From Bretschneidera sinensis (taxonomy: Eukaryota; Streptophyta; Magnoliopsida; Brassicales; Akaniaceae), in the NCBI GenBank assembly GCA_023935145.1, contig CM043699.1, positions 58,296,638 to 58,360,637 of the forward strand: a DNA stretch of 64,000 nt, in the 5' to 3' direction. Shown here in pieces: positions 1 to 11,420 of the stretch. The number at the start of each line of letters is the position of its first letter. The stretch's first letter is position 1. A program made the translations under genes and the position numbers. The notes under the pieces were generated by a model. That model saw only the letters and a program-made list of their open reading frames with translations. It did not search any database and was not told the origin of the DNA.

Positions 1-1160
1 GATTTAAAAGTTGACACCACTAGGTTTCAGTAGTGCTGATAACCGCTTGATGAAGAGAAATGGATTAAGAAGATGGAATTCCCTTTTAGAGTATTTTCGG
101 TTATTGAATTACAAAAAGTGGCTTTTGCATCATTCAAATTAGAAGGAGAAGGATCAAATTGGTGGAAAGACATCTTATCTAGGTTGAATGGAGATATGGA
201 TTGACCCTTATGTTGGGAAAGATTTAAACAAGTATTCTTCAAGAAGTATTTCCCTGAAACTATAAAAGCTCAACTAGAGAAGGATTTCATTCACTTGAAG
301 TCATATTGTATATCACTAACTCAGTATGACAGGAGATTTATTGCCTTGTCTAGGTTCACCCTTGAAATGGTGAATATGGAGGAAAAGAAGTGCAAACGAT
401 TTCTTGATCATTTAAATTATGACATTTGCTCTTGACTTTCTTGTTTGAAACTGCCCACTAACGCAAAATTAGTGGATAAAGTGTTATGAGCAGAGAATGA
501 TGTAATGGAGTGGAAATGATGGCATGAAAGGCAAAAGAGAGGTAGGTCGGAGGTGTTAGGGAGAGTGGTTATAGACATGGAATTCAAGGTGGCTATCCTC
601 CTTAGAGAAGTAGATCAGTTATTTAAGGGGGACAAAATGTGGGGAGTAAACCTTTCATGATGAATAAAAATCAATAGAATAGGCTGACAACATCGGCTGT
701 ACAGAGTTCGATAGGAGAAAGTCAAAGAATCATAGAACAGTCCGCACTAGTTGGAGCTCAGAGCAGAGGAGTAGGTACTTAAGGCAAAGGGGGGTAGTGT
801 GGTCTTAGGATCAAGTTATAGGGCTTGTTTTCAACGTGGCTAAGTGGACCATTTTTCTTGAAACTACCCTAATGGGTCATGTCATCATTGTGGTTTGACT
901 AGACATCACCTTGGGGATTATTCTATATTGCAGAGTAGTGTATAATTTTTCTGTGGTCGAAGTGGCCATGTGGGCTCAGAGTGTTGGTCGAAGTTTAAAT
1001 CACTTGGCAATGTGAGCACTACAAGGGGTTCCGGTAGAGGCCAACTGAGTTAAGGCAGTGGATTTGGAGGTGGAAGAAGTGGAACTTAAGGTCGAGGGAC
1101 TGTAGTGGAAGGAGGAAATGGAAGTTAGAGTTAGCAAGGGCAGATTCGTGTTTATACCAT
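1..1160 (+). pseudogene. gag remnant of Tekay-like chromovirus T1
   Basis: This is the decayed capsid gene of a Ty3/gypsy element whose 5' end lies outside the window. Around 60-480 the plus strand reads as a retrotransposon gag domain, with a WW pair near 160, a KYFPE motif near 245 and an SLTQYDRRF-like stretch near 315-340. It is broken by in-frame stops near 203, 433 and 487. A zinc-knuckle remnant lies at about 938-982; it keeps the last Cys, the His and the final Cys, but the first Cys position is a stop codon. A low-complexity Gly/Arg-rich linker follows to protease. No functional protein is possible. The class call rests on the order gag, protease, RT, RNase H, integrase, chromodomain downstream. 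Confidence 0.75.
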
Positions 1161-1506
1161 TACCTAACAAGATGCACAAGCTACACCCGATGTTGTTACT
1201 GGTATGGTTTCTATTTTCGATAGAAATGCTAGAATATTAATTGATCTCAGAGGATCTCATTATTTTGTATCTACTTCTTTTATGCTATTTGTTGATGCAT
1301 CTAAAATACATTTGGAAAACAGCTTTGTTGTTGAGACTCCTAATGGAGAAAGAGTAAAAATTAAATGGGTGTATTGGGATTGTACCTTGAATATTGGAGA
1401 TAGAGAATTTATGATAAATTTCTTGCTCTGGGAGATAAAATACTTTGAATTGATTTTGGGTATAGATTGGTTAGTCGCATATCAAGCTTGGGTAAGAAGA
1501 TGGTGA
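1150..1506 (+). pseudogene. Aspartic protease remnant of T1
   Basis: An open stretch with the pepsin-like retroelement protease fold signature: an LID start to the active-site loop near 1236, and an LGIDWL motif near 1455 that is typical of Tekay-type polyproteins. The catalytic D-S/T-G triad is not intact, since the loop reads IDLRGSHYFV, so activity is unlikely. In a live element this enzyme cuts the Gag-Pol polyprotein. It is followed by a stop at 1504 and a frame change before RT. Confidence 0.75.
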
Positions 1507-1689
1507 TCTTTCGAATTACAGGAGAAGAGAAGTTTAATTTTCAAGGGGAGTGTAAAATACTTTCTCATTGTATTATCTCTGTTATTTCAGCTAGAAAGTA
1601 ATTGAAGAAAGGGTGTGAAGGTAATCTAGCTTATATAATCAATTCTATTGAGAAAAGTGTGAAGATAGATAACGTGGATGTAGTCAAAA

Positions 1690-2560
1690 ACTTCTTAGAT
1701 GTTTTTCCTGAGGAATTACCTGGTTTGCCACCCAGTAGAGAAGTTGAGTTCTTTATTGATCTAGTTCTAGTTCCACTCCTATTTCGATGGCCTCTTATCG
1801 AATGGCACCGGCAAAATTGAAGGAACTTAAAATTCAACTGCAGGAGTTATTAGATAAGTAATTCTTTCATCCTAGTATGTCGCTTTGGGGAGCCCTAATT
1901 TTGTTTGTTAAGAATAAGGACGAGACTTTGAGGTTATGTATTGATTATAGACAATTGAACAAGATTATAATTCGTGACAAGTACCATTTTTTAAGGATTA
2001 ATGATTTATTTAAACAACTGCAAGGAGAAAAAGTGTTTTCCATGATAGACCCGAGGTTAGGATACCATCAGTTGCGAATCAAGGATCCAAATGTACCAAA
2101 AATGCATTTCGAACACGGTATGGTCATTATGAGTCTTTAGTTATGTCGTTTGGTCTGAAAAATTCCCCCGCAACTTTTATGGACTTGATGAATAAGGTGT
2201 TCAACCCCTTATTGGATAAATTTGTCATGGTTTTCATCGATGATATTCTAGTGTATTCAAAGAGTGAAGAAGAACATGCTAGATATTTGGAAGTTGTATT
2301 GGGGATTCTTAAAAAGGAGAAGCTTTATGCCAAGTTTAGTAAGTGTGAGATTTGGCTTAATGAAGTGATATTTTTTAGACATGTAGTGTCAGAAGCAGGT
2401 GTGGATGTAGATCCCCAAAAGGTCAAAGCAGTTTTCAATTGGGAGAGACCTACGAATGTGACTAAAGTCAGGAGTTCTTGGGGTTGGCAGGGTATTATCG
2501 GAGATTCATTAAAGACTTTTCACTCATTGCAATTCCTTTGACTAAGTTGACAAGAAAGTG
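1690..2560 (+). pseudogene. Reverse transcriptase remnant of T1
   Basis: Ty3/gypsy RT in at least three open pieces (1690-1820, 1877-2140, 2143-2541) separated by stops and frameshifts. Visible motifs are VFPEELPGLPP at the N-terminus, [10 protein letters not shown] near 1935, [15 protein letters not shown] near 2037, [10 protein letters not shown] near 2150, the catalytic [11 protein letters not shown] near 2233 and [11 protein letters not shown] near 2327. The motif wording is that of chromoviruses rather than Athila or Tat. The catalytic aspartates survive, but the frame does not. Confidence 0.9.
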
Positions 2561-2599
2561 ATAGAAGTTTATATGGTCGGATGATTGTGAAAGGAGCTT

Positions 2600-3010
2600 C
2601 CTACTGTTGAAGGAAAATTTGACGACGACACTAGTGTTAATTCTTCTATTGAGTAATGAGGGGTTTGTGGTCTATAGTGATGCATCACATTAGGGTTTAG
2701 GCTATGTCTTTATGCAAAATGGGAAGGTCGTGGCTTATGTATCTTGGCAGTTAAAGAATCACGAGAAGAATTACCCTACCTATGATATGGAGTTAGCAAC
2801 AATAGTTTTTGCACTAAAAATTTGGAGACACCATCTATATAGAGCTTGTTGTGAGATATTCATGGATGACAAGAGCCTTAAGTACTTACCTACCCAAAAA
2901 GAGTTAAACTTAAGATAGAGATGATGGATAAAGCTAATCAATGATTATGATTGTACTATAAATTATAATCCTAGGAAGGCTAATATGGTGGTAGATGCTT
3001 TAAGTCGCAA
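2600..3010 (+). pseudogene. RNase H remnant of T1
   Basis: RNase H domain of the T1 polyprotein, following RT without a gap. A YSDASH start is seen near 2675 (followed by a stop), then an open stretch with [17 protein letters not shown] near 2772, and a connection-like NYNPRKANMVVDALSRK stretch at 2960-3012, which marks the RNase H/integrase border in Ty3/gypsy elements. Stops lie near 2692 and 2916. Confidence 0.85.
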
Positions 3011-3229
3011 GTCTAGTAGTAAGATGGCAACTTTGAAGACTTATAGTTTGGAATTTATAAAGAAATTAAGGAATTTGGAAGTGAAACTCGAAGTGAATGC
3101 CGATGGAGGACTAATAGCTAATATGGTAGTGGAATCACCTATGGTGGATCATATCCTAGATTCTAAAAGTAGAGATGAGGCATTAGTGTCAATAAAGAAG
3201 GAAGTTTTAGGGGATCAATAAACAAAATT

Positions 3230-4480
3230 CTTGGTGAGAGAAGACATCATGCTAATGATGGAAAACCAGATTTGTGTACGTAATGATTTGGAGTTGAGGA
3301 AGGAAATTCTGAAGGAAGCTCATGATACTATCTATTCCATGCATCCAAGGAACAACAACATGTGTAGGGGACTCAGATAAAATTTTTAGTGGTCAGGACT
3401 AAAGAAGGAGGTGACAGAGTACGTGTCTTGTTGTCTAGTATGTCAACAAGTGAAGACTGAACATAAACACCCAGCAGGATTGTTACAACCTCTTCCTATA
3501 CTAGAGTGGTCGTGGGAAAGAGTAACAATGGACTTTATTACCGGAATTCCTCGTACACAAAGAAATTTTAATTCCATTTGGCTTATCGTTGATCGATTAT
3601 CAAAGTCAACACACTTTCTCCCAATTAAGATAACATTGTCTCTTGAGAGATTAGCATAAATTGTGAAAGGATGCCAACAAGCTATGGGTACCAAGCTGCA
3701 TTTCAGCACCGCTTTTAATCCTCAAATGGATGGTTAATCTGGAAGGAAAATTCAAACATTAGAAGATATGCTACGAGCTTGTGTTATGAGTTTTACGGGT
3801 ACTTGGGATGCATACTTACCCCTTATGGAATTTGCTTACAAATATAACTTTCATTCCAGTATTGGAATGGCCCTCTTTAAGGTGCTTTATGGTAGAAGAT
3901 GTAGAACTTTGAAATGTTGGGAAGAAATAGGCGAGAGTAAGGTCTTTGGCCCAGAAATAGTGAAGTTGACTACAGAAAGGATCAAACGAATACGGGAACA
4001 CTTGAAGACAACTTAAAGTAGGCAGAAGAGTTATGCAGATAAGAGAAGAAGATCGTTAGAGTTCTAAGTGAGTGATCGAGTCCATTTTAAAGTTTCTCCA
4101 TGGAAAAGAATGTTGAGTTTTGGGAGAAAATTGAAGTTGAGGCCTCGCTACATCAGACCTTATGAAATCTTTGAAAGAATTGGAATCGTGGTATATCGAT
4201 CAGCCTTACCCTCAAAACTTGCTCAGTTACATGATGTCTTCTATGTGCCGACTTTTCACAAGTACATACCGGATGAATTGCATGTTATTCTATCCTAATC
4301 CATGGAAGTCCAAAAGGATCTTTCTTATGTAGAGGCACGATAAAAAATTTAGACACTAAGAAGCGAGCCTTACGTAACAAAGTCATACCATTGATGAAAG
4401 TACTTTTGAGAAAAAGAGAAGTTGAAGAGGCTACTTGGGAAAGTGAAACATATATGAAAAGTTAGTACCCCTTCTTATTC
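3230..4480 (+). pseudogene. Integrase and chromodomain remnant of T1
   Basis: Integrase in pieces: a zinc-binding CCLVCQQVK at 3427-3453, catalytic core with the first Asp in VTMDFITGIP near 3525, then a core-to-C-terminal part from 3768. The stretch that should carry the second catalytic Asp is missing: the sequence passes from the SLERLA motif (ending 3657) straight to TKLHFSTAFNPQ near 3690. The catalytic Glu position after the DG motif (near 3733) reads Gly. After the integrase C-terminal domain (HDVFYVPTFHKYIPD near 4230) a chromodomain-like tail is readable at about 4340-4475, with RNKVIPLMKV and EEATWE motifs. This tail places T1 in the Tekay/Del-type chromoviruses. It is catalytically dead. 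Confidence 0.85.
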
Positions 4481-4738
4481 ATGAGCTTAGGTTAGTTAAA
4501 TTTTGAGGGCAAAATTTTTGTTAGGAAAGGAGAATTCCAGATTCTATCTCCTTTTAATTTAATTATTTAGTGGCCTAGTAAATTTAAATGTGTGTTGCTA
4601 TCTTGAGACATTAATAATTAAATGATGAGTTAATTATTTAGGGACCTTGTGAGAATAAGTTTTAACTTAGGGTCTAATTAGAATATTAAGGGATTTCAAG
4701 AGCAAGGTCTAACCTAGCCATTTTATTTTGGTAAGTAG

Positions 4739-4746
4739 TATAAATA
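4739..4746 (+). promoter_or_regulatory. TATA box of T1 LTR
   Basis: TATAAATA at 4739-4746, followed within 30 bases by a pyrimidine-rich run, is the only strong TATA box in the T1 LTR. No TCCCACATCG-like box lies upstream, unlike the Athila-like LTRs in this window. Confidence 0.5.
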
Positions 4747-5192
4747 GATAAAGGAGAGGAGAGTTCTTCATTTTTTTAGCTCTTCCTTTTTCTTTATCAA
4801 GAAAACACTTAAAATTTTCTTTGTTTTTTCTTTCCCCTTTGGTTTTTGGTGAGTTTTAAGTGCAAGGATCTCAAGTAAGTTGTCTCTCTTTCATTTCTAT
4901 ACTACATTAGCCAAGATCCATTAGGTTTTGTTTCAAGATTTTTGAATTTAAATTGTATTTAAGAAAGAATTGAAGAAAAGTTAGGTTTTTGGTTTGAAGA
5001 AAAGAGTTTTATACTTGGTTGTGGATTTAAAGACTTTAACTTGAAAATTTTCTCATGGGTAATAAATAAAATTGATTCAAGGTCTTGAAAAACTTGTATC
5101 TCAAAAGGTTTTTAGGTTTTATGAAGGATTGATTTGGTTTTCGAAACGAAAAATTAAAGATTTCACGCATTTCTGGGTTTCAGACCTTAGGA

Positions 5193-5372
5193 AAGTCGAC
5201 TGTGCAATTGCACAGTCGACTGTGAAAGAGGCAGAGTTATAGTCCTTAACACAGTCAAATGTGCTTTTCTTCTAAGAATCCATAGTCGACTGTGGAGTTA
5301 AACAGTCGACTGTGAAACTCTCTGGAAGTCTCATAGTCGACTTTGCAAGTAGGACAGTCAACTGTGTAACCC
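5193..5372. repeat. GTCGAC palindrome array in T1 LTR
   Basis: Six to seven copies of a word close to CACAGTCGACTGTG. The first two copies are arranged head to head about CAATTG and form a perfect 28-bp palindrome at 5194-5221. Later copies near 5240, 5284, 5301, 5335 and 5354 are spaced irregularly by 16 to 45 bases; some have decayed by single changes (GTCGAC to GTCAAC or GTCAAA). Confidence 0.85.
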
Positions 5373-6099
5373 TTTTCAGATTTTTATACCAATTTCTTCC
5401 TCTTCTTTCAAATCACAAATCCTTAGGAATAACTAAACGAAATAAATAGTTGATCTTGATTTCTTGACTTGAATAATTAATGTGTAATTGGATGTACTTT
5501 GGTGGTTGATTGTAATCGATGAATTCTTTAGGTGTTTTTTTAAGAATTGTCTAAGGGAAATGAGGTTATTCGAGAGTAAAAGCTTAGTCTCCAAGGTGAG
5601 TATCGCCTTACTCCTAGTAAGCGTGAGAATCTTAAATGAAATTAAAAGCTTAGGTTATACATGATTATGAGGATTTAAGTATTTTACATATTATAGATTT
5701 AAAGATTGAAATAATATGAGATATTTATAAATATACTTGTATATTTGACATCTATATGTTTGGGGGATGCTGAATGTAATTAGTTCATTGAATACGTATT
5801 GAAAAATTATATTACCAAGAATGCTTTGTAGTTGTTATATTACTTTTGTTGTTATTGTGTAATGTGAAATGAATGGATTAACTCAATGGTTATGTAAATT
5901 CCATCTTGTAAGGGTAGAGAGGAATTCCTAGTATCTTAAGTAGTAAAATTACACCCGATAAGGGGTAGGGGGAGATCCTTGTTGTCGAAAAGTAATGTGA
6001 CGTCCCATCGCGGGTTGGCCACCCCCGAGACGGTGTCGTCACGTTTTGAAATCCCAGCATGACACATATACACAACAATATAAAAAAACATACATCGAC

Positions 6100-6101
<2 letters not shown>

Positions 6102-6166
<65 letters not shown>
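6102..6166. repeat. (AT)n microsatellite
   Basis: About 65 bases of uninterrupted AT dinucleotides inside the T2 LTR, likely length-polymorphic. Confidence 0.97.
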
Positions 6167-6168
<2 letters not shown>

Positions 6169-7783
6169 AGCCTCAACCCTCAACTCTCAACAGGGAAACT
6201 ACATTATCAATATTCTGTCTGAAACAATATATACAACATATTAAAGATGCATGAATATTTACAAATTTTTTTCTTCTTCTTCTTCCATTAATCTGAAGAT
6301 GTGGACCACGAGACTTACATATAATAACTCAGTCTGAATCTCAGCTCACAAATTATTTGTCCTGCCTGCTACTTGAAATTATTTAACAATGAGGAGTGAG
6401 CTTCACAAACTCAGTGAATTAAATTTACTAGAAGTACTCGATTTGTATATTTCTAGTTATATTCAATCATTGTTAAATCAACATATAATCAACTATCTCT
6501 TCTGACATACTAATTCAATCATTTATCAATCTCTTAATAAATAAATTATCAGGCTATCATCTTTCAACACATATATCTCATATATTTTATCAATTTAATA
6601 TCATCATTTACCTCATCATAAGGTTCACATCATACAAACAATCGATCATATAATTCTTTATTATATCATCCTTTCAATTTATTTATCATCAAAGTTGTCT
6701 CACTATGAGACTCTTCTGTCTACCAATCATTTCATAATCAAGATTGATTCTTTAGTATCTCAGCCAACAATAATAAATATTTAAAAAAATATATAATGCA
6801 TGAATTTAAATTGTCTTTCTTTCTTCTCATCAGATCATTTCATACTATCATTTGGGAACGTCTTCTCACATGTCGACATGTTTCAGCTACCTTCCTGGTC
6901 TTCTCAACCAGACAAGCTGCCTTCCTGGTCCTCCCTTTTATGCATATGAGCAATAATATGCAAGCAAACATACATCAAAGCATTCAATTCAACTATCTCT
7001 TTCTCAAAATTATTTTTTTTATCGTATATATTAAATTGTCCCCTCATATATCATATCAATTTTTTTACAATCATATCTTTCAAGAATTTCATATATCTTT
7101 TCAGCATATTTTTCATTAATCCATCCTTTTAAAAATATATCTTCTTATATAATTAATATTCAACATATCATTTAATCTTTAATCAATCAATCAACCAATT
7201 ATCATACATAAAAGAAAATACATCATCCAATCATTATAATTCTACAATTTATTCAAATATAATAAATTCATATTTTTGTTGGCCTCGATTACTAGAAGTA
7301 AATCTAACTCACCGTTTAGCACTTAAAGCTACACGTGGATCACCTCCTTGCCTTTCCTGCTCCTTTCAGCAATTTCTTGGGATTGCTGATCACCAATACC
7401 TAATCATAAACTTTCATAAATCTTACTATTTCATAACTTAATTTAAACAATTTAATCATTTAGTTGTGAGTCTTATTGAAAATTTACCTCAAATGTGATA
7501 AAATCTTGCTATTGTAATTAGATGACTATAATTATCTAAATCCTTTGGAGAAATTATTTCTAAATTTTTGCTAAAAGAAACAGAGTTGGAGAAAGGAGAG
7601 AAACTAAAGAAAAATACCATTTAGGCATAAAAATGAACTCTTTGATGGTTTCAGAGAATTTTAAAGCTTTGTTGATTTTTTTTAATAAATAAATTAAAAA
7701 AAATGAAAGACTAATGATTATGTTCACATGAACATGATCAATCTCCAAAGTCCAAACTCTTCCTTCACCATTTGCCCTTTTTT

Positions 7784-7789
<6 letters not shown>

Positions 7790-7862
<73 letters not shown>
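7790..7862. repeat. (TA)n microsatellite
   Basis: About 73 bases of uninterrupted TA dinucleotides inside the T2 LTR. Confidence 0.97.
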
Positions 7863-7863
<1 letters not shown>

Positions 7864-8349
7864 CTTACCTTCTCATGAACATTCTTGATGTTCACCGCCT
7901 GCCCTTTTTTTAAATTTATATATTTGTCATTGATTATTTACAATTTCGCTATCGTTTAAAATTTATCGTTTTGCCATTATATAATTATAGTTTTGTCATT
8001 TTCCCTTTAAAAATCAATTTTTCATCTTTTCTTCCTTCTAAAAATTTTATAAAACTTATAAAAAAATATAAATATTTAGATATTTATATATTTTTCTACC
8101 AACTGTTCTAATTATTTTTCTCTACCCCATTCCATATTTTTCTTCAAATTTCTTTCATTCCAACTTCAAATTTCAAAAAATTTCAGTACTTTCTTCTTCA
8201 AAAATTTCTAACTTTTTTCAACAAAATTTTCAATATTACCTTTCAAACATTATTTCAAGTCAATACTAAATCTTTCAGCTATGAATTATTTAATTCATAT
8301 AATATTTAAAATTACTTTTATACCTTTATTTATGAACATGAATATTACA

Positions 8350-8723
8350 ATTCTACCTACCTTATAAAAATTTCATCTCCGAAATTTCCTTACTTAACTC
8401 ATGAAAAAGCTAGGGGTACTATTTCATCATTCTTGCCTCATGCTCCCAAGTAATTTCTTCAACATATTTGTTCTACCATAACAATTGAACTAAAGGAATA
8501 ACTTTATTACACAAGACTTGTTCCTTTCTATCTAGAATTCTAAATGGTACTTGCATAAAGGTCAAATCTTCCTGAAGTTCTACAGTCTGACCCGGAATAC
8601 TATGGGATTTATCATGTAAACACTTTCTCAAAAGTGAAACAAGAAACACATTGTGTAGTTTCTTTAACTCACAAGCAAAAAGCAAAGAATAATAAGAAGT
8701 CACTTGGTGGATCTATTTGCTGG
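8350..8723 (-). pseudogene. Integrase C-terminus and chromodomain of T2
   Basis: On the minus strand, 8703-8473 reads the end of a Ty3/gypsy integrase (KKLHNVFLVSLLRKCLHD) followed by the chromodomain-type motif ILDRKEQVLCNKVIPLVQLLW. A frame change then leads to EEITWEHEARMMK near 8460-8420. The same region is present on the plus strand in T3 (28902-29087) and, more decayed, in T1. The rest of T2 pol is absent: the copy is cut at 8723 where the 3' LTR of element A begins. Confidence 0.85.
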
Positions 8724-10132
8724 TGTTGTGAGTTTTAAATTACTCGCAAGCGCACGAGTCGTCTGCAATATAGTGTGTGCAAGTGGGAGGTCAAATCCAC
8801 AGGGAATTGCGTTGTGAAAATATATTTTTATCTAAACTAAGTCTATTTTAACCTAGTTCCAAATTTGTAATTGTATGTTGCAAACAAAATAAACTAAACT
8901 AAATTGATTTAAAAACAAATGATAAAGATACTAAGGTTTCTGAATCCACCTCACCAAAGTAAAGCATATATTTTCATGTTCTATATAAAAATAATCAAAA
9001 AATTCCATGAATCCACCATTATACAAATCACGGCGAATACCCAAATTAAACCAAAACCATCTAATGTATCCGTTTAATTTACAAATCACAAAGGAAATCC
9101 AATCTAATTTGAATGATCCGTCGTATCTGGTAGATGAAACACAATGAATATCTAATTTAACAATTTAAAAACAATCAATCATAAGGTTTTTCTCAAATAA
9201 TTGAACAGAAAATTTATACTAAAAATATCATAATTGTATAAACAAATCTGAAAATATTATGTCAAACAATGGCGAGGCTTCATCTTCAACCTTAGATGAA
9301 GATTTTAGCCTCTCATAATTATGAAACTAAAGTTCACAATAAAAGTGCTAAACATTAAACTTTAAAACTTAAAAAAGAAATAAATTAAAAATGACTATAC
9401 ATTTGGAGAAATTTCACTCGCTGTTGGATGGCACTTCCTCTCATGGTAGCAAAGCCTTAGAGATCCACCAGAATGCTAGTAGAAGTCCTCCAGATTGCGC
9501 CCCAATTGCTTCAGTGAGGTGGGGATTTTATAGGGAAACTCAAGATTGCAATGTATTTCAAATTCGATATGGGATACTGCCCGAGTGCGCTCGATCATAG
9601 TCTTGTGCGCTCGAGCGCAGCATGGTGCACTTCCTGACCTTTGTCTACTAAAACTGCCATAACTTTCTCTAGAAAAATCATTTTTATGAGCCGTAAAATT
9701 CCTCAGAAAATAGACATCTGGATCTTTCCAAGAATATATGGCTCATTTCCTAGTTCTTCCTGAATCAATACAGTAAAATCCACAAAAATGACTAATCTGC
9801 CACACTGAAATCACACACAGCCTGACCTTTGTCTACTAAAACTGCTATAACTTTCTCTAGAAAAATTATTTTTATGAGCCGTAAAATTCCTCAGAAAATA
9901 AACATCTAGATCTTTTAAAGCATATATGTCTCATCTCCTGATTCTTCCTAAATCAATACAGTAAAATCCACAAAAATGACTGATCTGTACAGGCAATTCT
10001 GGCAATTTTAGTGAAACTCCTTTTCAAGTGCTTGTAAACCTGTAAAACAACGAAAACAACTCAAAGTAACAAATTTCTAAGCTAACAAATGTAAATTAAG
10101 GGGCCAAAATATGCAATATTTGGAACTCATCA
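8724..10132 (-). repeat. 3' LTR of Athila-like element A
   Basis: On the minus strand the LTR runs from TGATGAGTTCC (10132) to CTCACAACA (8724), 1409 bases. Order inside: two tandem copies of a block of about 189 bases (about 9640-10020), a short CGATC/CTCGAG palindrome array (9580-9635), a TCCCATATCG box (9565-9574), a TATA box (9526-9532) and a U5 with the TCCCTGTGGATTTGACC motif near 8800. The polypurine tract normally next to this end is missing: the LTR joins a small duplication of ATGCACTCATCAA at 10133-10152. Confidence 0.85.
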
Positions 10133-11420
10133 AATGCACTCATCAAATGCACTCAAAACCATGATATTCATTCATGAGCAAGCATAAAAAAGACATATCC
10201 CATCTTCGCAATGAATAGCAATTTTAAAACCTAATTACTTACAAGAGGCAGGCTAAGACATCATAAGTTTGAATCAGTGTATAGTGAATTAGCATATACA
10301 GATGAGGTTTCCAAATAACTTCAATGTACAATGTCTCCATGTCTCAAGATTCACAGAATTTCTCATCAGAATGAACAACAATGGCATAGTTTTATTTTAT
10401 TTTTTTATAAGGCTCTGCTATGTTTAGTTCCCTTAAGCTTTCTAATTGACCCATGTATCAAGTGTTGAGTCAACGACTCCCAAACCAGATGGTTTTAGGG
10501 CATTAGGTGTAAAGACACCCTTAAGGACTTACTAACTCGAGTCAAAAAGGCTACGAAACTAAACTGGCCTTAATGCTACCAAGCAAAATTCCCACCTTTT
10601 GACGTGTACACTCACTGCTTACTGAGGCAAAAGGTCCAGTTACTCAGCGAAAAGTTTCGCAATGATCATTATGAATAAAATTCTCACCTTTTGATGTGAA
10701 CACTCACTGTTTACTGAGGCAAAAGGTCCAGTTACTCAGTGGAAAGTTTATTGATGATCATTATAAATATTTTTTTTTTGCGTTTCTATGCCAAAGTGTT
10801 TATCCTACAAGTCATTCAGTTTCAGTTAAGTTAAGGAAACATATACATTGAAATTGCATGTCATACCTCACACAATTTTGTGCTAATGTGCTCGTGTCAG
10901 ATTAGATCAAACATGTGAATTCTCAAATGCCTAAAGTAACAAAGTTTTAAAACTCTATCATCAAATCATGTGTTCACAATTTTAACCTCACTAATGACAT
11001 CACATCACAGTATTTGTTTAGATCAACTAAAATTTCAAAATAACATGAGCATACATTTACCTTCTTTCTTTTTCTTTTTTTTTTAAATGAAGAAAAACAA
11101 CAACAAATTAGGACAAAGTGTGTGCAATGTGTCTCCCATACCCCCAAACTTAAATTACACATTGACCCCAATGTGTGAATAATATAGAAAGAGCTGACCT
11201 GGGATATGGAGAACTATTTGGACTGGTACGACTTATAGTATACCCCCAAACTTGATCTGAAGTACGCTTTGTCCCTGAAAAATAAAGACTGGAAAACAAA
11301 AAACACTAGAGAAAAATAGTAACAAGAAATATGTAAAATAATAAACAAACAAAAAGGATCTGTTGTGGGGTACCTCCCATGAGCGTTAAGTTTAACGTCT
11401 TCAGCCAGACCCAACATTAG
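10133..11420 (-). other. 3' noncoding region of element A
   Basis: No coding sequence was found. On the minus strand it keeps elements shared with B, C, F and H: the post-pol motif GGCTGAAGACGTT followed by GGGAGGTACCCC (about 11410-11368), two PPT-like AAGTTTGGGGGTAT tracts (near 11240 and 11143), the duplicated GAGTAACTGGACC segment (10600-10760), and hairpins at 10503-10524 and 10467-10479. Confidence 0.75.

Larger units (their letters stand above)
4536..5995 (+). repeat. 3' LTR of T1 (right part interrupted by T2)
   Basis: The LTR starts directly after a purine-rich tract (AGGAAAGGAGAAT, about 4521-4535) that follows the GAGGGCAAAAT motif usual downstream of chromovirus pol genes. It has a TATA box at 4739-4746, a T/C-rich stretch after it, and an array of palindromes at 5193-5372. 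The right end is not visible, because minus-strand element T2 begins at 5996. No partner 5' LTR is in the window. Boundaries are inferred, not aligned. Confidence 0.6.
5996..8349 (-). repeat. LTR of chromovirus T2 (about 2.35 kb)
   Basis: On the minus strand the LTR starts TGTAATATTC at 8349, just after a purine-rich tract and the integrase/chromodomain end of T2, and ends GACGTCACA at 5996. Both ends match the much shorter T3 LTR at 29184-29520, including about 80 bases at the 3' end with the GACGACACCGTCTC motif. Two long (TA)n tracts lie inside. The sequence is AT-rich and otherwise without coding potential. This LTR sits inside or against the T1 LTR. Confidence 0.75.

Noticed and set aside
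4739..4746. snRNA-type promoter also in the T1 chromovirus LTR
   Set aside because: No TCCCACATCG-like box was found within 100 bases upstream of this TATA box; the layout is confined to the Athila-like LTRs.
6796..7119. Open frame of 107 codons in the T2 LTR
   Set aside because: Low-complexity, AT-driven translation (many Phe, Ile, His) with no motif; lies within an LTR.
7560..7895. Open frame reading through the (TA)n tract
   Set aside because: The YIYIYI run is only the microsatellite translated.
9391..9600. Plus-strand open frame in the LTR of A
   Set aside because: It lies across the LTR promoter in antisense; the same region in B is open only in part; no family likeness.
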